Under the pieces are notes generated by a model. That model was not told the origin of the DNA. It searched no databases and saw nothing but the letters and a program-made list of their open reading frames with translations. From positions 1-39,893 of the IMG/VR virus record IMGVR_UViG_3300041411_000405: a stretch of DNA of 39,893 nucleotides; one strand, written 5' to 3'. The stretch comes from a virus. The position numbers and the translations under genes are program-made. This document shows positions 1 through 8,496 of the stretch, piece by piece (position 1 is the stretch's first letter; each line of letters starts with the position of its first letter).

Positions 1-15
1 AGGGCAAGACCTTTA

Positions 16-31
16 CTGTATATATAAACAG
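16..31. promoter_or_regulatory. LexA (SOS) box at the left edge
   Basis: The 16-mer CTGTATATATAAACAG has the outer CTGT/ACAG arms and AT-rich centre of the gammaproteobacterial LexA site, and differs from the symmetric CTGTATATATATACAG at one position. No convincing gene starts to its right on the plus strand, because the only ORF there (51-251) runs antisense into the DUF1353 gene. The box therefore most likely controls a minus-strand gene starting just left of the window, for example an SOS-regulated moron at the end of the late region. The match is seen; the target gene is inferred. Confidence 0.7.
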
Positions 32-148
32 GTGCTAGGCTCGCCGCGCTTTGTGCACGGAGCAAGAGCCTTGGCTGGACTTGCAGGGACAATCTGCGGG
101 GACGGCGACCGGACTGGATGTTGACGCACCCAACTCGGTCGCTCTTTT

Positions 149-619
149 TCACTTCAGCAAAGGCGGCCAGGCTGCCTCTAGCTTTCGCTTCAACGGGATG
201 GTTGAAGGCTTGTCAATGTGGGCCACCTTTCTATATGCGCTGACGCCCTGATAGATGGCCCAGCGCTTCCACTCCGGCACCCCAAGTACACCCATGGATT
301 CATAGAGGATCTCGTCGCAGCGTTCACGCGTGATGCTCACCAGCTCGCCCGCAACCACGATCGCCAGGTAATCGCATAGCAGGTCGTGCACAACGGCCGC
401 CTGCCCGTAGCTCCCCCATGGCGGAATCAGATTCCACACCAGCTGCGGAACGCTGGCCCCGTCAGTGAGATAGCCGGCCGGGACGGTGACCCACTGCTCG
501 CTGTACTTGTCACCCAGGTAGTATCGGAATGGCGTGATGACTCGCCAATGATCGGCACCTAGGGTCTTACTGGCTTGCGCGTCGTAGCGAATATCCAGAG
601 GCGCGGTAAATGACTCCAT
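149..619 (-). CDS. DUF1353 family phage protein, last gene of the late operon
   Basis: This 156-aa protein has the DUF1353 signature: a YYLGD segment, a VPAGYLTDGASVP block, then W-x-L-IPP and a VVHDLLCDYL helix with a His-Asp pair. The family is common in tailed phages, usually near lysis or tail genes, and its biochemical role is not established. I start at the ATG at 619 because AGGGAGTGG lies six bases upstream; the GTG two codons earlier would have its Shine-Dalgarno site too close. It follows the endolysin stop by nine bases, so it is probably co-translated with it. It is the last visible gene of the late operon. No spanin (Rz) gene is visible beside it. Confidence 0.85.
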   Translation of the reverse strand: MESFTAPLDIRYDAQASKTLGADHWRVITPFRYYLGDKYSEQWVTVPAGYLTDGASVPQLVWNLIPPWGSYGQAAVVHDLLCDYLAIVVAGELVSITRERCDEILYESMGVLGVPEWKRWAIYQGVSAYRKVAHIDKPSTIPLKRKLEAAWPPLLK

Positions 620-628
620 TGCCACTCC

Positions 629-1138
629 CTACGAAAGCGTTCCGCCTGCCAGGCGAAACTGTTTGATCAAGTCCTCGATGCGGTGCTCGCGCTGGCCATA
701 CCCGGCACCAGGCAGGCTGGCCCAGATGCCCTGGCACTTCTTGATAGCGGTTTCAATCCGACCGGCGTGCACATCCGGCAACGCCCGGCATTCGCGGACG
801 TGCTGCAGGGCCAACAGATCCTGGCTGATCGGACTGAAGTCTGGCAGCTTGAGCAGTGCTTGGTAATGCGGCCAATCCTTGAGCATCTGCTGGTACCGGC
901 CGGAGGCGTTCGAAGTCAGGCCCTTACTGTTGATGGCCTTGGACTTGCGGCCCTTGGCGAAGGGGTGATCGGTGAAGTCCTTGAACACCTCCGACTTTCT
1001 ATCGATGCCGGTGACGATCACGTCGTAGCCATCCATGGCCGTGGCCGGGTGATTGCTGGTGCCTTCTGCCCAGGCCAGCATATCGAGGTAGGCGAGCGCG
1101 TTGCGGCTGCCCGCTCTGCTCTCTGAAAGTCTTGCCAT
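629..1138 (-). CDS. Endolysin, lambda R-like lytic transglycosylase (GH104)
   Basis: This 169-aa protein resembles lambda gpR. Near residue 25 the segment LAWAEGTSNHP carries the presumed catalytic Glu in the AEGT context typical of the family. It is followed by YDVIVTG and, further on, ASGRYQ. It should cleave the peptidoglycan glycan strand to a 1,6-anhydro product after the holin opens the inner membrane. There is no N-terminal signal or anchor, so export depends on the holin. The start at 1138 is set by TGGAGAAAAGC just upstream; the longer reading frame to 1189 runs through a terminator hairpin and is rejected. The holin is about 20 kb away at the other end of the operon. Confidence 0.88.
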   Translation of the reverse strand: MARLSESRAGSRNALAYLDMLAWAEGTSNHPATAMDGYDVIVTGIDRKSEVFKDFTDHPFAKGRKSKAINSKGLTSNASGRYQQMLKDWPHYQALLKLPDFSPISQDLLALQHVRECRALPDVHAGRIETAIKKCQGIWASLPGAGYGQREHRIEDLIKQFRLAGGTLS

Positions 1139-1154
1139 TGCTTTTCTCCAGGCG

Positions 1155-1177
1155 AAAAAAAGCCCGCAGGTGCGGGC
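1155..1177 (-). terminator. Rho-independent terminator between tail fibre gene and endolysin
   Basis: On the minus strand a perfect 7-bp stem GCCCGCA/TGCGGGC with a 2-nt CC spacer (so in practice a slightly shorter stem with a wider loop) is followed by seven T. The T run leads directly into CGCCTGGAGAAAAGC, the ribosome site of the endolysin. The same terminator-then-RBS arrangement occurs before the fibre-esterase gene and before the tape measure gene. Confidence 0.8.
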
Positions 1178-1196
1178 GCGGGGAATCACGTCGAGA

Positions 1197-2003
1197 TCAG
1201 GCGATCGCGTAATAGGTCTTCAGTGCCGCAACCAGCTCCGACAACTGAGACTTCCCCAGATCCGTCTTCAGCAGCGAATCGCTGAAGGTGTAAAGGTCAC
1301 CCAGCTTCGAGTTCCGAATGCTCGAGGCGTCGATATGGTAGCCAACCTCAACATACGAGCCTGCCGCCGGCGCATAGTTGGCCGGCATGGTCGCGGCGGT
1401 AAAGGTGGCGGCCTGGTTCACGCCAACCGACATGGTGCGGGTCGCGTTGTTGTAGTCGATGACCACAATTGCCCAGCCGGCCGCTGGCGAGTTCGCAAAC
1501 GACCAGGTGCCATTGATTCCGGTGTTGCTACCAATCTTGCTCGGGAATACCGATGAAGCGGCACCATAGGCCCGCAACAGACCGCTGATGTACACATCGG
1601 ATGGGTCGAACCCGGAGAGGAAGTTGACCGGGTAGTTGCCCGCGGCGTCCGCGGCATTGAGGTTCACCGCCGCGACCAGCGTGAACGAGCTGGTGAGGCT
1701 TCCGGCCGGGAGCGCCAGCCCCGCCGAGCCTGATCCGTTAATGCCCAGGCCCAGGCGCCCCGCAATCTCGGTCACAGCCAGGTTGACGGCTGCACTACCC
1801 TTCGGAACCAGCGGCGCCCCAGTCCAGCGGCAACGTCCGGAAACCCCTCCAGCCGGAGCAGCTGAGATCGAGCGAGCACCCACTGCGTGCTTGAGGGTGG
1901 TGATTTTGGTCGCGATGATGTCAGGGGCATTCATGTTGATTCGGGGAGCGCCCGCTGCAGCTGCAGCTGTGACACCGTCAAGCACAACCATTTGTCCGTA
2001 CAT
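1197..2003 (-). CDS. Tail fibre-type protein with LamG/concanavalin-like C-terminal domain
   Basis: The 268-aa product begins MYGQMVVLDGV with AAGGA eight bases upstream, so the longer frame to 2063 is not used. After a short N-terminal region, residues from about 80 on are rich in Gly, Ala, Ser and aromatic residues in beta-strand patterns, with motifs such as FTLVAAVNL, GWAIVVIDYN and KLGDLYTFSDSLL. These resemble LamG-like jelly-roll domains of phage adhesion proteins. It lies between the large fibre/esterase gene and the endolysin, the usual place for receptor-binding genes. The adhesin role is inferred from position and fold-like pattern; no catalytic motif is visible. Confidence 0.65.
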   Translation of the reverse strand: MYGQMVVLDGVTAAAAAGAPRINMNAPDIIATKITTLKHAVGARSISAAPAGGVSGRCRWTGAPLVPKGSAAVNLAVTEIAGRLGLGINGSGSAGLALPAGSLTSSFTLVAAVNLNAADAAGNYPVNFLSGFDPSDVYISGLLRAYGAASSVFPSKIGSNTGINGTWSFANSPAAGWAIVVIDYNNATRTMSVGVNQAATFTAATMPANYAPAAGSYVEVGYHIDASSIRNSKLGDLYTFSDSLLKTDLGKSQLSELVAALKTYYAIA

Positions 2004-2029
2004 ATTGGTTTTCCTTGCTAAGTTGATGA

Positions 2030-3967
2030 TCAGACTGGCAGAACGTTGATGCGCTGGTGGCATGCCCAGTTGTAAACAGGCTGGCTGTAAGCATCGAGAT
2101 GAGCGTCACTGTCGCGTAGGCACGCGCGTGGGCCTGTAACCGGGCCGCCAGCGGCGCCCACTGTTCCAATGTCGGCAATTCCGATGTAAGGATTGGTGCC
2201 GGCAGGAACAGCGCTCAGCGTGACCTCGACCGTGTTGTTGCCGAGGAGGCGAACACTTTGAATAGTCGCAACACCGGAGTCGTCCACGTAGCGGATGCCG
2301 AGATTTCCTGGGTCCGTAACATTCACGGTGTCGATAGTTAGCGGGCCGCAGGGGGTATGGAAGCGCAGCGTTACCACGGCGCCCAATCTTGAAGCGGATA
2401 GCACATGGGTTGGCTTCCAGGAAACACCAGCGATGGCCGCCTTGGCTGGGCGCTCATGCATGACTCCAAGGCGCATGGAGTTCTCCGCAGCCAAGTGAAT
2501 GCCGTCGGTATTGGTCTGCAGCCAGTACTTCGGCCCCGCGCAGTAGAAGCGGGTCGGATAGGTCAGCGCCGCCTGCAGCTGCTCCAGTGGCACGAAGCTG
2601 GTCGGCGTGCTGTACATTGTCCAGTTGCTGATCTGATCGAGCAGCAGCGGTACGGTCTCTGGCTGTCCGCCGATGCTGCGGATATCCGCGTCGTAATCGG
2701 TCTGCAGCTGGAGCAGCGCTGCCAGGTAGACGCCGGCAGCCCGGTTTGCATCGTTCTCGCCTTGGATCCAGTCAACGAATGGAACCCGATAACCCACCCC
2801 AAGGCGAGTTGCCTCGGCCTTGGCATTGGCCACCGCCGTGATCAAGTTGGCATAGGGCAAGGTGCCCTTGCTCAACGCGGAAATCGCGTACCCGCCGCGC
2901 CCGTGGCAACTGGTTAGCAGCGCGGCGTTGCTCGGTAATCCACGATTTCGATTGAGCTGCGCGGCCAGCTGAACAGCGGGCACTTCGGTGCTCTTGGCCA
3001 CCATCGGCTTAAACGGCGCCACCATCGCCGCAGTGAGCGTGTCGTCCTGGTTCGTCAGGCGAACCCCGTCCTGAAGAGTCAGCAGGCGGTTGGCCGTAGG
3101 CGGCTGCAGTGTAGTTGCCGCGGCTGTTGCCCCCATCGATAGCGACTGCCCAGAACTGACGATGTGCAGAATGACGGTGACGAACCCGGCCACGCTGCCC
3201 GGGCTTGGCACATCCACACTCACAGTGGTCACCGGACCATTGCGGCGGATGTAGCTGAGTCGACCGCTGGAAACCCGCGGCGAGAAATTATCACCACTCG
3301 ACGTGATCTGGTAGGGAACGCCGTCAACGAGCACCCAAACATCCCGGCCGCCGACAGGGCCGTCGACAAAGGAAGTAGCAGGGCCATTGTCGAGGCCAAA
3401 AATCACCACCTCACCGCTCCACTTGACACCAATGAGGACTACCCCGTTGCTGTCCGGCAGCACCCAACGATAGTCGCCCAGCATCGCCAGGCCAGGCACT
3501 CCATCGAGGATCGCGTGAACCGTACCGTTCCCTTTAACCCCGAGGATTGGCTGCAGGTTCTTGTCGGTGATGCCCCACGGCATTTCCGGGTCCAGCGACC
3601 TCGGATTAGACAACCCATATGCAGTTTCAGCCAGCTCGCTAGCCCGCTGTGTGGCTTTCGCATTTGGGTAGCTGTCGACGAATAACGCTGAGCCGCCCAC
3701 ATTCCGATAAACGTTGACGTACTCATCCTGGGCACTGGACAGCACGCTGAAGTTGGTACCGTCCGCCGTCCCGAGCAGGCCTAATGCGACCGAGGTGTAG
3801 GGCATTGCGCCGCCGAGTAGCGTCGATAAATTAGCCATTACCATGGCGTTAGTCGGGCGCCACACTCCTGGGGCAACCTCAACCATTTTGATTTCAGGAC
3901 TCAGCAACAGCTCATCCGTTGTATCGATCGTCGCCGTCAGTCGCGCAATCTCCGAAGGTCCGCTCAT
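2030..3967 (-). CDS. Tail fibre/tailspike with SGNH-type carbohydrate esterase domain
   Basis: This 645-aa protein has an N-terminal region of about 260 residues, probably the virion-attachment and shaft part, followed by an SGNH hydrolase-like domain. The blocks appear in order: SSGQSLSMG with the nucleophile Ser near 275, GRGG near 356-359, WIQGEND near 400-406, and TDGIHLA with the Asp/His pair near 488-491. This is the layout of sialate-O-acetylesterase-like (SASA) enzymes. It suggests that the tip removes acetyl groups from host O-antigen or exopolysaccharide on binding. A beta-rich C-terminal domain follows. The start at 3967 has TGGAGTAAAT upstream. The domain call is from motifs; the substrate is inferred. 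Confidence 0.75.
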   Translation of the reverse strand: MSGPSEIARLTATIDTTDELLLSPEIKMVEVAPGVWRPTNAMVMANLSTLLGGAMPYTSVALGLLGTADGTNFSVLSSAQDEYVNVYRNVGGSALFVDSYPNAKATQRASELAETAYGLSNPRSLDPEMPWGITDKNLQPILGVKGNGTVHAILDGVPGLAMLGDYRWVLPDSNGVVLIGVKWSGEVVIFGLDNGPATSFVDGPVGGRDVWVLVDGVPYQITSSGDNFSPRVSSGRLSYIRRNGPVTTVSVDVPSPGSVAGFVTVILHIVSSGQSLSMGATAAATTLQPPTANRLLTLQDGVRLTNQDDTLTAAMVAPFKPMVAKSTEVPAVQLAAQLNRNRGLPSNAALLTSCHGRGGYAISALSKGTLPYANLITAVANAKAEATRLGVGYRVPFVDWIQGENDANRAAGVYLAALLQLQTDYDADIRSIGGQPETVPLLLDQISNWTMYSTPTSFVPLEQLQAALTYPTRFYCAGPKYWLQTNTDGIHLAAENSMRLGVMHERPAKAAIAGVSWKPTHVLSASRLGAVVTLRFHTPCGPLTIDTVNVTDPGNLGIRYVDDSGVATIQSVRLLGNNTVEVTLSAVPAGTNPYIGIADIGTVGAAGGPVTGPRACLRDSDAHLDAYSQPVYNWACHQRINVLPV

Positions 3968-3981
3968 ATTTACTCCAGGCG

Positions 3982-4007
3982 AAAAAAAGCCCACTCAGTG
4001 GTGGGCT
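3982..4007 (-). terminator. Rho-independent terminator upstream of the fibre/esterase gene
   Basis: The minus strand has a 7-bp stem AGCCCAC/GTGGGCT with a 6-nt loop, then seven T and directly the RBS CGCCTGGAGTAAAT of the next gene. It lies inside the late operon between the 158-aa tail protein and the fibre gene. It would stop unmodified polymerase here but not an antiterminated complex. Confidence 0.8.
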
Positions 4008-4040
4008 GTAGAATTGAAAAGTGATCAGCGAGTTGAGCGG

Positions 4041-4517
4041 TTATGCCGCGCCAGGCCAGGACTTGGTGTACCAGCGTTCCAGAAGGCTACGTAACTGAGC
4101 ACTCATGACAGCGATGTCCATGCCAGCCAGTAGATCGGTGAGCTCGGCTTCGTTGAGGATTGGAAGCTCGAACAGCTCAAGCGTGGCGGTGTAGCGCCAC
4201 AAGTTGTCAGCAACGAACTCTGGCCCCTCGTAGATATCGGTAAATCTTGCGCGGGTTGGCTTCAGCCCGAGAGGGGATTTGATCGGGCAGAGGAACCAGT
4301 CCGCCCAACCAATACCCCATTTGCACCATCCCTCGAAGAGTTTTGATTCATCTGCCGTCAACAGCCAGCTGACTGGCAGAATCGTTGGAACGCTGAGAAA
4401 CCGCCGACGCTGCATTGATCTGCCGCTCGCCATCGTCGTTCGAACTATTGGGCTGACAGGCTTAAAGCCGTAACCCTCCCCCACCGGTAGCGGAAGATCA
4501 TCCGGGAATGAAAGCAT
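4041..4517 (-). CDS. Conserved-looking phage tail protein of unknown function
   Basis: I do not recognise a named family with certainty. The 158-aa protein begins MLSFPDDLPLPVGEGYGFK. It has an R-T-TM-SGRSMQRRRF segment, a W-rich central part (EGWCKWGIGWADWF) and an acidic C-terminal half ending SWPGAA. There is no signal peptide or membrane segment. It sits between the J-like tip gene, whose stop is 13 bases upstream, and the fibre/esterase gene, so a minor tail or fibre-attachment role is likely from position. AGGA precedes the ATG at about ten bases. Confidence 0.7.
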   Translation of the reverse strand: MLSFPDDLPLPVGEGYGFKPVSPIVRTTMASGRSMQRRRFLSVPTILPVSWLLTADESKLFEGWCKWGIGWADWFLCPIKSPLGLKPTRARFTDIYEGPEFVADNLWRYTATLELFELPILNEAELTDLLAGMDIAVMSAQLRSLLERWYTKSWPGAA

Positions 4518-4529
4518 GTTCCGCGGTCC

Positions 4530-7500
4530 TTAGTTGGGGGCAAAGTTGTTGTCGTCTGCGTAGACACGCACGTCGTAGTTAACGGCCTCAACATCTGCCG
4601 AGTAATCGCCGGGCTGAATCGAGGTGATCAGCACTGGATAACACCAGCGAGTAGCCTCGCCGAACAGCAGGTGTGGTGGCTCGATTTCCCAGGACAAATT
4701 GGGACTGAAATCCAGCTCCGGCACCGTCAGGCGGAAGTCATCGACTCGCTTGGCCGCCCAGGGTCCGCTGACGGTACCGTCCGGGCGACGCAGCCCAACC
4801 ACGTGGGAGGCACCATCCTTCCAGGTCAGCGGTTCGGAGCTTTCCAGCAGCACCAGGCCGTTGCCGGCCGTTAGCCCGACCAGAACCGCGCTCTGCCCGT
4901 AGCCCGGAATGTCATCGGCCACGGCGCAGTAACTGAGGTAGCCGCTGTTTAACGCCGAGTACTCCGTTCCCCAGCTGTAACTCTTGTTCTGGTAAACCTG
5001 AGCACGCCGTCGGCGCCGACCGATGCGCCAAGCCTTGTCGCGATTGGTCACCCCCTTCACCGTCATGGTCTGCACCGTTTGTTTGGCATCGCCGGGCAAG
5101 CTGCAGTCGACGACTTCTTCTGCGCGAGTAACCGCATCGATGTACTTGACCTCAACTCCGTCGTAGTCGTCCGGCGCCGGCAATGTGAAATTGCGGCGCA
5201 GCGGACCGGTCATGTTCTGCGGCGTGTACATCTGTTCGAACACTGCCCGCGGCTCATCCCTGACCGGCGTGACACGGCCGCGCTCGACAGTGAACTCCGC
5301 AAAACCAGCAAGCAAGGCGTCGTTCAGACACTCTTTGACCGTGCTGTCATCCTCGACCTTGTAGTCAAAGTAGTCACCACGCGGTGACCAGATCGCCCCG
5401 TAACGCGCAAACTCATCAAGGTCGAGATCGCTGTCGTTTCCGCCGGCGGACTTCATCACATAGTTCACCCAGGGCACGATGTCGCGGGTTGCAACCGGGG
5501 CGCTCCATTGGCCGTCTATGAGTACCGGCAACTTGCGTGTGCCGACCACAGACACCTGACTTTGCGATTGCGCAGATAACTTGTCGCCACCGCGCACATA
5601 CAGCGCCATGACTGAGCAGCCCTCGTACCTCGTCGGCGCCTTGTCGATACGACCGCGCAAGCCATACCACTGCACGCGGTTGAATTTGAAGTTTTCCGGG
5701 GACTCCTCCCCGATCCGACGAATTCGAACTTCAGGCCGGATGTAGGTGGCAGCTTGGATGCTTCGGGTGTAGCCCTGCTGATCCGGACTCATCGCTTCAA
5801 ATTTGTAAGACACGCTGATCCAGGCACCGGCCGTTTCAATATCGCGATACTGAACTTCGACCCGCGCCCAATGTGAGCGGGTATTGCCGTTCTTTTCTGT
5901 GTATCGGACCAATCCCTGAGGGAAGAAAAAGTCGACCTCGAACCGCCGAACAACCTCGCCTTTGGGGCAGACAGCAAATGGGCCGGCCCAATCTCCCTCG
6001 GTCGTTGAGCCATCCAAGGTGATACGTGCAGTGTTGCTCTCGATGTCGACAAACCCAGTCCAGCTCTCGTCCTCAGCGCCAGTGTCGGTCAGTCGAATGA
6101 CTGTGATAGCCGAAGGGCCGTGACTTTCATCGACGCCCTCGGTGCCTTCATCGTCATCAACTGAGTCACTCGATACAGAAGCAATCCTATACCGAAGATC
6201 TCGATAGCCAATGCACGACCAGAGGACGCCGGTCTGAAGCCCGACAGCTGCGGCACCGCCGTCGTAGGCCAGCGTCATCTTGGCCGAGATCGCGTCCGCT
6301 GCTGCCACGGTTTTCACTCCGGTGACGAACACCGGCACCGAGCCAAAGAGCGGCTGCGTGCTGCCGCCCAGACTCAACGCCACACCGCTATAAGGTGAGG
6401 CCGATTCGGCAATGCGCAGAAAGTTGGTGGATGCGCTGGCCACAAGCCCGGTGCTTGTCAGCTTGGCATTTACCGCCGTGACCAGCCCGGCCAGGTCGGT
6501 CGTCGCCGTGTTCAACGTGACGGTGTACGTACTGAACCCTCGCGTCACTGTGAAGGTTAGCGGTGTGACGTCGAAGTCAAACCGAGCCGGGGCCACATTA
6601 CCCGTGACCCTCGACGCACTGCCGGCGACCGCCGGGACACCCGGCACGTACGGTGAAAAGCTCGCCACGACATACTCACCAGCGTTGGCCCCAGTGATTT
6701 CGATTTTCATCCCGATGAAGGGATCGATCATCGGCACATAGTCGCCGCTGATCACCGTGGCACTACCGTCTGCCGGCGCAGTGAAGACGTAGGGGTACAT
6801 GACCTCGATGCGCGCGATCAGGCCGGCAGTCCAGCCGATCGGGAACCAACCGGCAGATACCGGTACCGAAACCACATACTCACTGAACTGCACAGTAGGT
6901 ACAGCCAGTTGCTGCTCAATGTTGTTTGTTGTGGTCAGCGTCAACCCGGCGCTGCCGGTCGACGTCGATCCGACCTCCTCCGAACTATGCCACCACAGTC
7001 GAGCCGCCTCAGCCGCAACCGACTCACCCGGACCATAAATGGTGTAGCTGGCTGTGTTGCCCAGCGAGGCGATCGGCGTACCACCGATGCGGACTTGGCC
7101 GGGCGAAATCTCGAACTCCCCCACTCCGATGCACAACAGCATTTCAACCCACTGCACCTTGGGGTCGGTACCGAAATAACGACGCGTCGGCGTCAAGTAG
7201 TCCGGGAAAATTTCGTTCTCGCCGGCGCACTCGCGGATCACATCGCCCAGCTTGACCTGGTTGCCGGTGGTTTTCGCCAGATCGAGTCCCTTGCCGCGGG
7301 CATTGTTGGTCGAACTCGGCGTGACCAGCGGCTTCTGCGTGAGCATGATCACGCCGACGGCAACGATTGCCGCTACCACAGCCCAGGCCGCGATTTCCAA
7401 TCCAGTGCCCTTGGGTTCGGGATAAATCCGGACCAGGTCACCAGGACCGAATTCAACCGTTGCCCAGCTTGCCGGATCAATAAACAATTCGTTGACTTCA

Positions 7501-7637
7501 ATGCTGATCGGCGGCGACTCGCGAACTTGGTAGCTGGGTACGTTGCTGATCAGCCAGCTCTCGATGGTCATGACCCGGTCGGTCACGTGCCGCTCCAGAG
7601 GCTCGCCCTCCAGTTTGCTCGGGTACAGTTCGATCAC
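4530..7637 (-). CDS. J-like tail tip protein (TipJ-type host specificity protein)
   Basis: This 1035-aa protein is the size of lambda gpJ and occupies the J position, after tape measure, DUF1833 and NlpC/P60. The N-terminus ([14 protein letters not shown]) and a hydrophobic segment at about residues 80-100 ([17 protein letters not shown]) are typical of TipJ-type tip proteins. The middle is beta-rich with fibronectin-like stretches, and the C-terminal third has the conserved hub-like region ([17 protein letters not shown]). It should form the central tail hub and contact the receptor. The start is a GTG at 7637 with GTGAG upstream. It overlaps the NlpC/P60 reading frame by 140 bases. Confidence 0.88.
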   Translation of the reverse strand: MIELYPSKLEGEPLERHVTDRVMTIESWLISNVPSYQVRESPPISIEVNELFIDPASWATVEFGPGDLVRIYPEPKGTGLEIAAWAVVAAIVAVGVIMLTQKPLVTPSSTNNARGKGLDLAKTTGNQVKLGDVIRECAGENEIFPDYLTPTRRYFGTDPKVQWVEMLLCIGVGEFEISPGQVRIGGTPIASLGNTASYTIYGPGESVAAEAARLWWHSSEEVGSTSTGSAGLTLTTTNNIEQQLAVPTVQFSEYVVSVPVSAGWFPIGWTAGLIARIEVMYPYVFTAPADGSATVISGDYVPMIDPFIGMKIEITGANAGEYVVASFSPYVPGVPAVAGSASRVTGNVAPARFDFDVTPLTFTVTRGFSTYTVTLNTATTDLAGLVTAVNAKLTSTGLVASASTNFLRIAESASPYSGVALSLGGSTQPLFGSVPVFVTGVKTVAAADAISAKMTLAYDGGAAAVGLQTGVLWSCIGYRDLRYRIASVSSDSVDDDEGTEGVDESHGPSAITVIRLTDTGAEDESWTGFVDIESNTARITLDGSTTEGDWAGPFAVCPKGEVVRRFEVDFFFPQGLVRYTEKNGNTRSHWARVEVQYRDIETAGAWISVSYKFEAMSPDQQGYTRSIQAATYIRPEVRIRRIGEESPENFKFNRVQWYGLRGRIDKAPTRYEGCSVMALYVRGGDKLSAQSQSQVSVVGTRKLPVLIDGQWSAPVATRDIVPWVNYVMKSAGGNDSDLDLDEFARYGAIWSPRGDYFDYKVEDDSTVKECLNDALLAGFAEFTVERGRVTPVRDEPRAVFEQMYTPQNMTGPLRRNFTLPAPDDYDGVEVKYIDAVTRAEEVVDCSLPGDAKQTVQTMTVKGVTNRDKAWRIGRRRRRAQVYQNKSYSWGTEYSALNSGYLSYCAVADDIPGYGQSAVLVGLTAGNGLVLLESSEPLTWKDGASHVVGLRRPDGTVSGPWAAKRVDDFRLTVPELDFSPNLSWEIEPPHLLFGEATRWCYPVLITSIQPGDYSADVEAVNYDVRVYADDNNFAPN

Positions 7638-8010
7638 GGTGATAACTCACTGTCAGATATTGGTCTCGGAATTTGCGCAACGGCTTGATCGTGGCGCCGG
7701 CTGGCTTCATTTCCATTCCATGAAGCCGACCATCCACTTCGACGATCACCGCGACGTGTATGCAGATCAGCCCGCGCCACACGCAGGCAATGGCCCCGGC
7801 TTCTGGTGCACACCGCTCCATGGCGGCAGCACCTTCGTTCACTGCCTTGGTGAACTCCTTGGGCATGGTATTGCGCACATAACCCCAACTGGGGAGTAGC
7901 GGCAGCCCATAAACCTCGTGCCGAACAAGCCGAGCGAGCCCCCAGCAATCCAGCCGCGCAGGGCCTCGCCCGCCATCCTCGTAGGAAGCGTTCAGGTATT
8001 GGTCAAACAT
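7498..8010 (-). CDS. NlpC/P60 family tail peptidase (lambda K-like, no JAB domain)
   Basis: This 170-aa protein has the NlpC/P60 catalytic pattern: Cys22 in [11 protein letters not shown] and a His near 85 in [11 protein letters not shown]. It should be a tail-associated cysteine peptidase that cuts peptidoglycan peptides during entry or acts in tail tip assembly. The NlpC-like part ends near residue 124. The last 46 residues are rich in Arg, Gln and Ala and are simply the out-of-frame translation of the start of the J gene, so an ancestral stop near 7637 may have been lost. The start at 8010 directly follows the DUF1833 stop. Confidence 0.85.
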   Translation of the reverse strand: MFDQYLNASYEDGGRGPARLDCWGLARLVRHEVYGLPLLPSWGYVRNTMPKEFTKAVNEGAAAMERCAPEAGAIACVWRGLICIHVAVIVEVDGRLHGMEMKPAGATIKPLRKFRDQYLTVSYHRDRTVPEQTGGRASGAARDRPGHDHRELADQQRTQLPSSRVAADQH

Positions 8011-8496
8011 TTAGATGTACCTAAGACAGGGCGCGAAGGCCAAGGTGTATTTGCGTCGAGGCCAGGCCAGATTGATCAGGTCGAAGTAACCTGCCTGCAG
8101 TTGGACGGTGGAACCTTCCATGGACCCACCCAGCACCGTCATGCGATAGGGTGCCTCGGCCGGCGCTGTAAGGTCGGTCGAAATAAAGATGCGAAACACC
8201 ATCCCGATTTTCGCCCTGGCCTCCAGCGCCTGATCGATCAGTTGCTGCGCCACGCCGGTGACGTTGTCGATGGCAAACGTCAGCGCCTGGCTACCACTGT
8301 TGTCGCGTTTCGGTAACGCGACATCGATCCCCGCGGCAACAAACGTCCTGGTCAATCCCGCCTCGGTCTTGGCCGTGATGTCATCGAAGCCCTGACAGAT
8401 GTAGAGCGGCGCCGCCCATGGCGTGCAGAACAGCTCAAGCGTCGGAATGATTGCCGCCTTACCGCCCGACGCGTACAGCGCTTCCAGTGCACTCAT
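8011..8496 (-). CDS. DUF1833 family tail protein
   Basis: This 161-aa protein has the DUF1833 pattern: an N-terminal MSALEALYASGG, an AIDNVTG segment and a C-terminal PYRMTVLGGSMEG followed by FDLINLAWPRRKYT. The family lies between tape measure and NlpC/P60 in siphovirus tail operons, in the place of lambda gpL, and is presumed part of the tail tip. Its ATG overlaps the tape measure stop (ATGA), which indicates translational coupling. No metal-binding cysteine set like that of gpL is visible. Confidence 0.85.
   Translation of the reverse strand: MSALEALYASGGKAAIIPTLELFCTPWAAPLYICQGFDDITAKTEAGLTRTFVAAGIDVALPKRDNSGSQALTFAIDNVTGVAQQLIDQALEARAKIGMVFRIFISTDLTAPAEAPYRMTVLGGSMEGSTVQLQAGYFDLINLAWPRRKYTLAFAPCLRYI

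Noticed and set aside
1-148. Left attachment site or host flank
   Set aside because: No sequence here repeats the integrase-asnO junction (38083-38125). The left prophage end cannot be placed in the window.
51-251. 66-aa frame after the left LexA box
   Set aside because: It starts at TTG without an RBS and runs antisense into DUF1353, so I do not take it as the SOS target.
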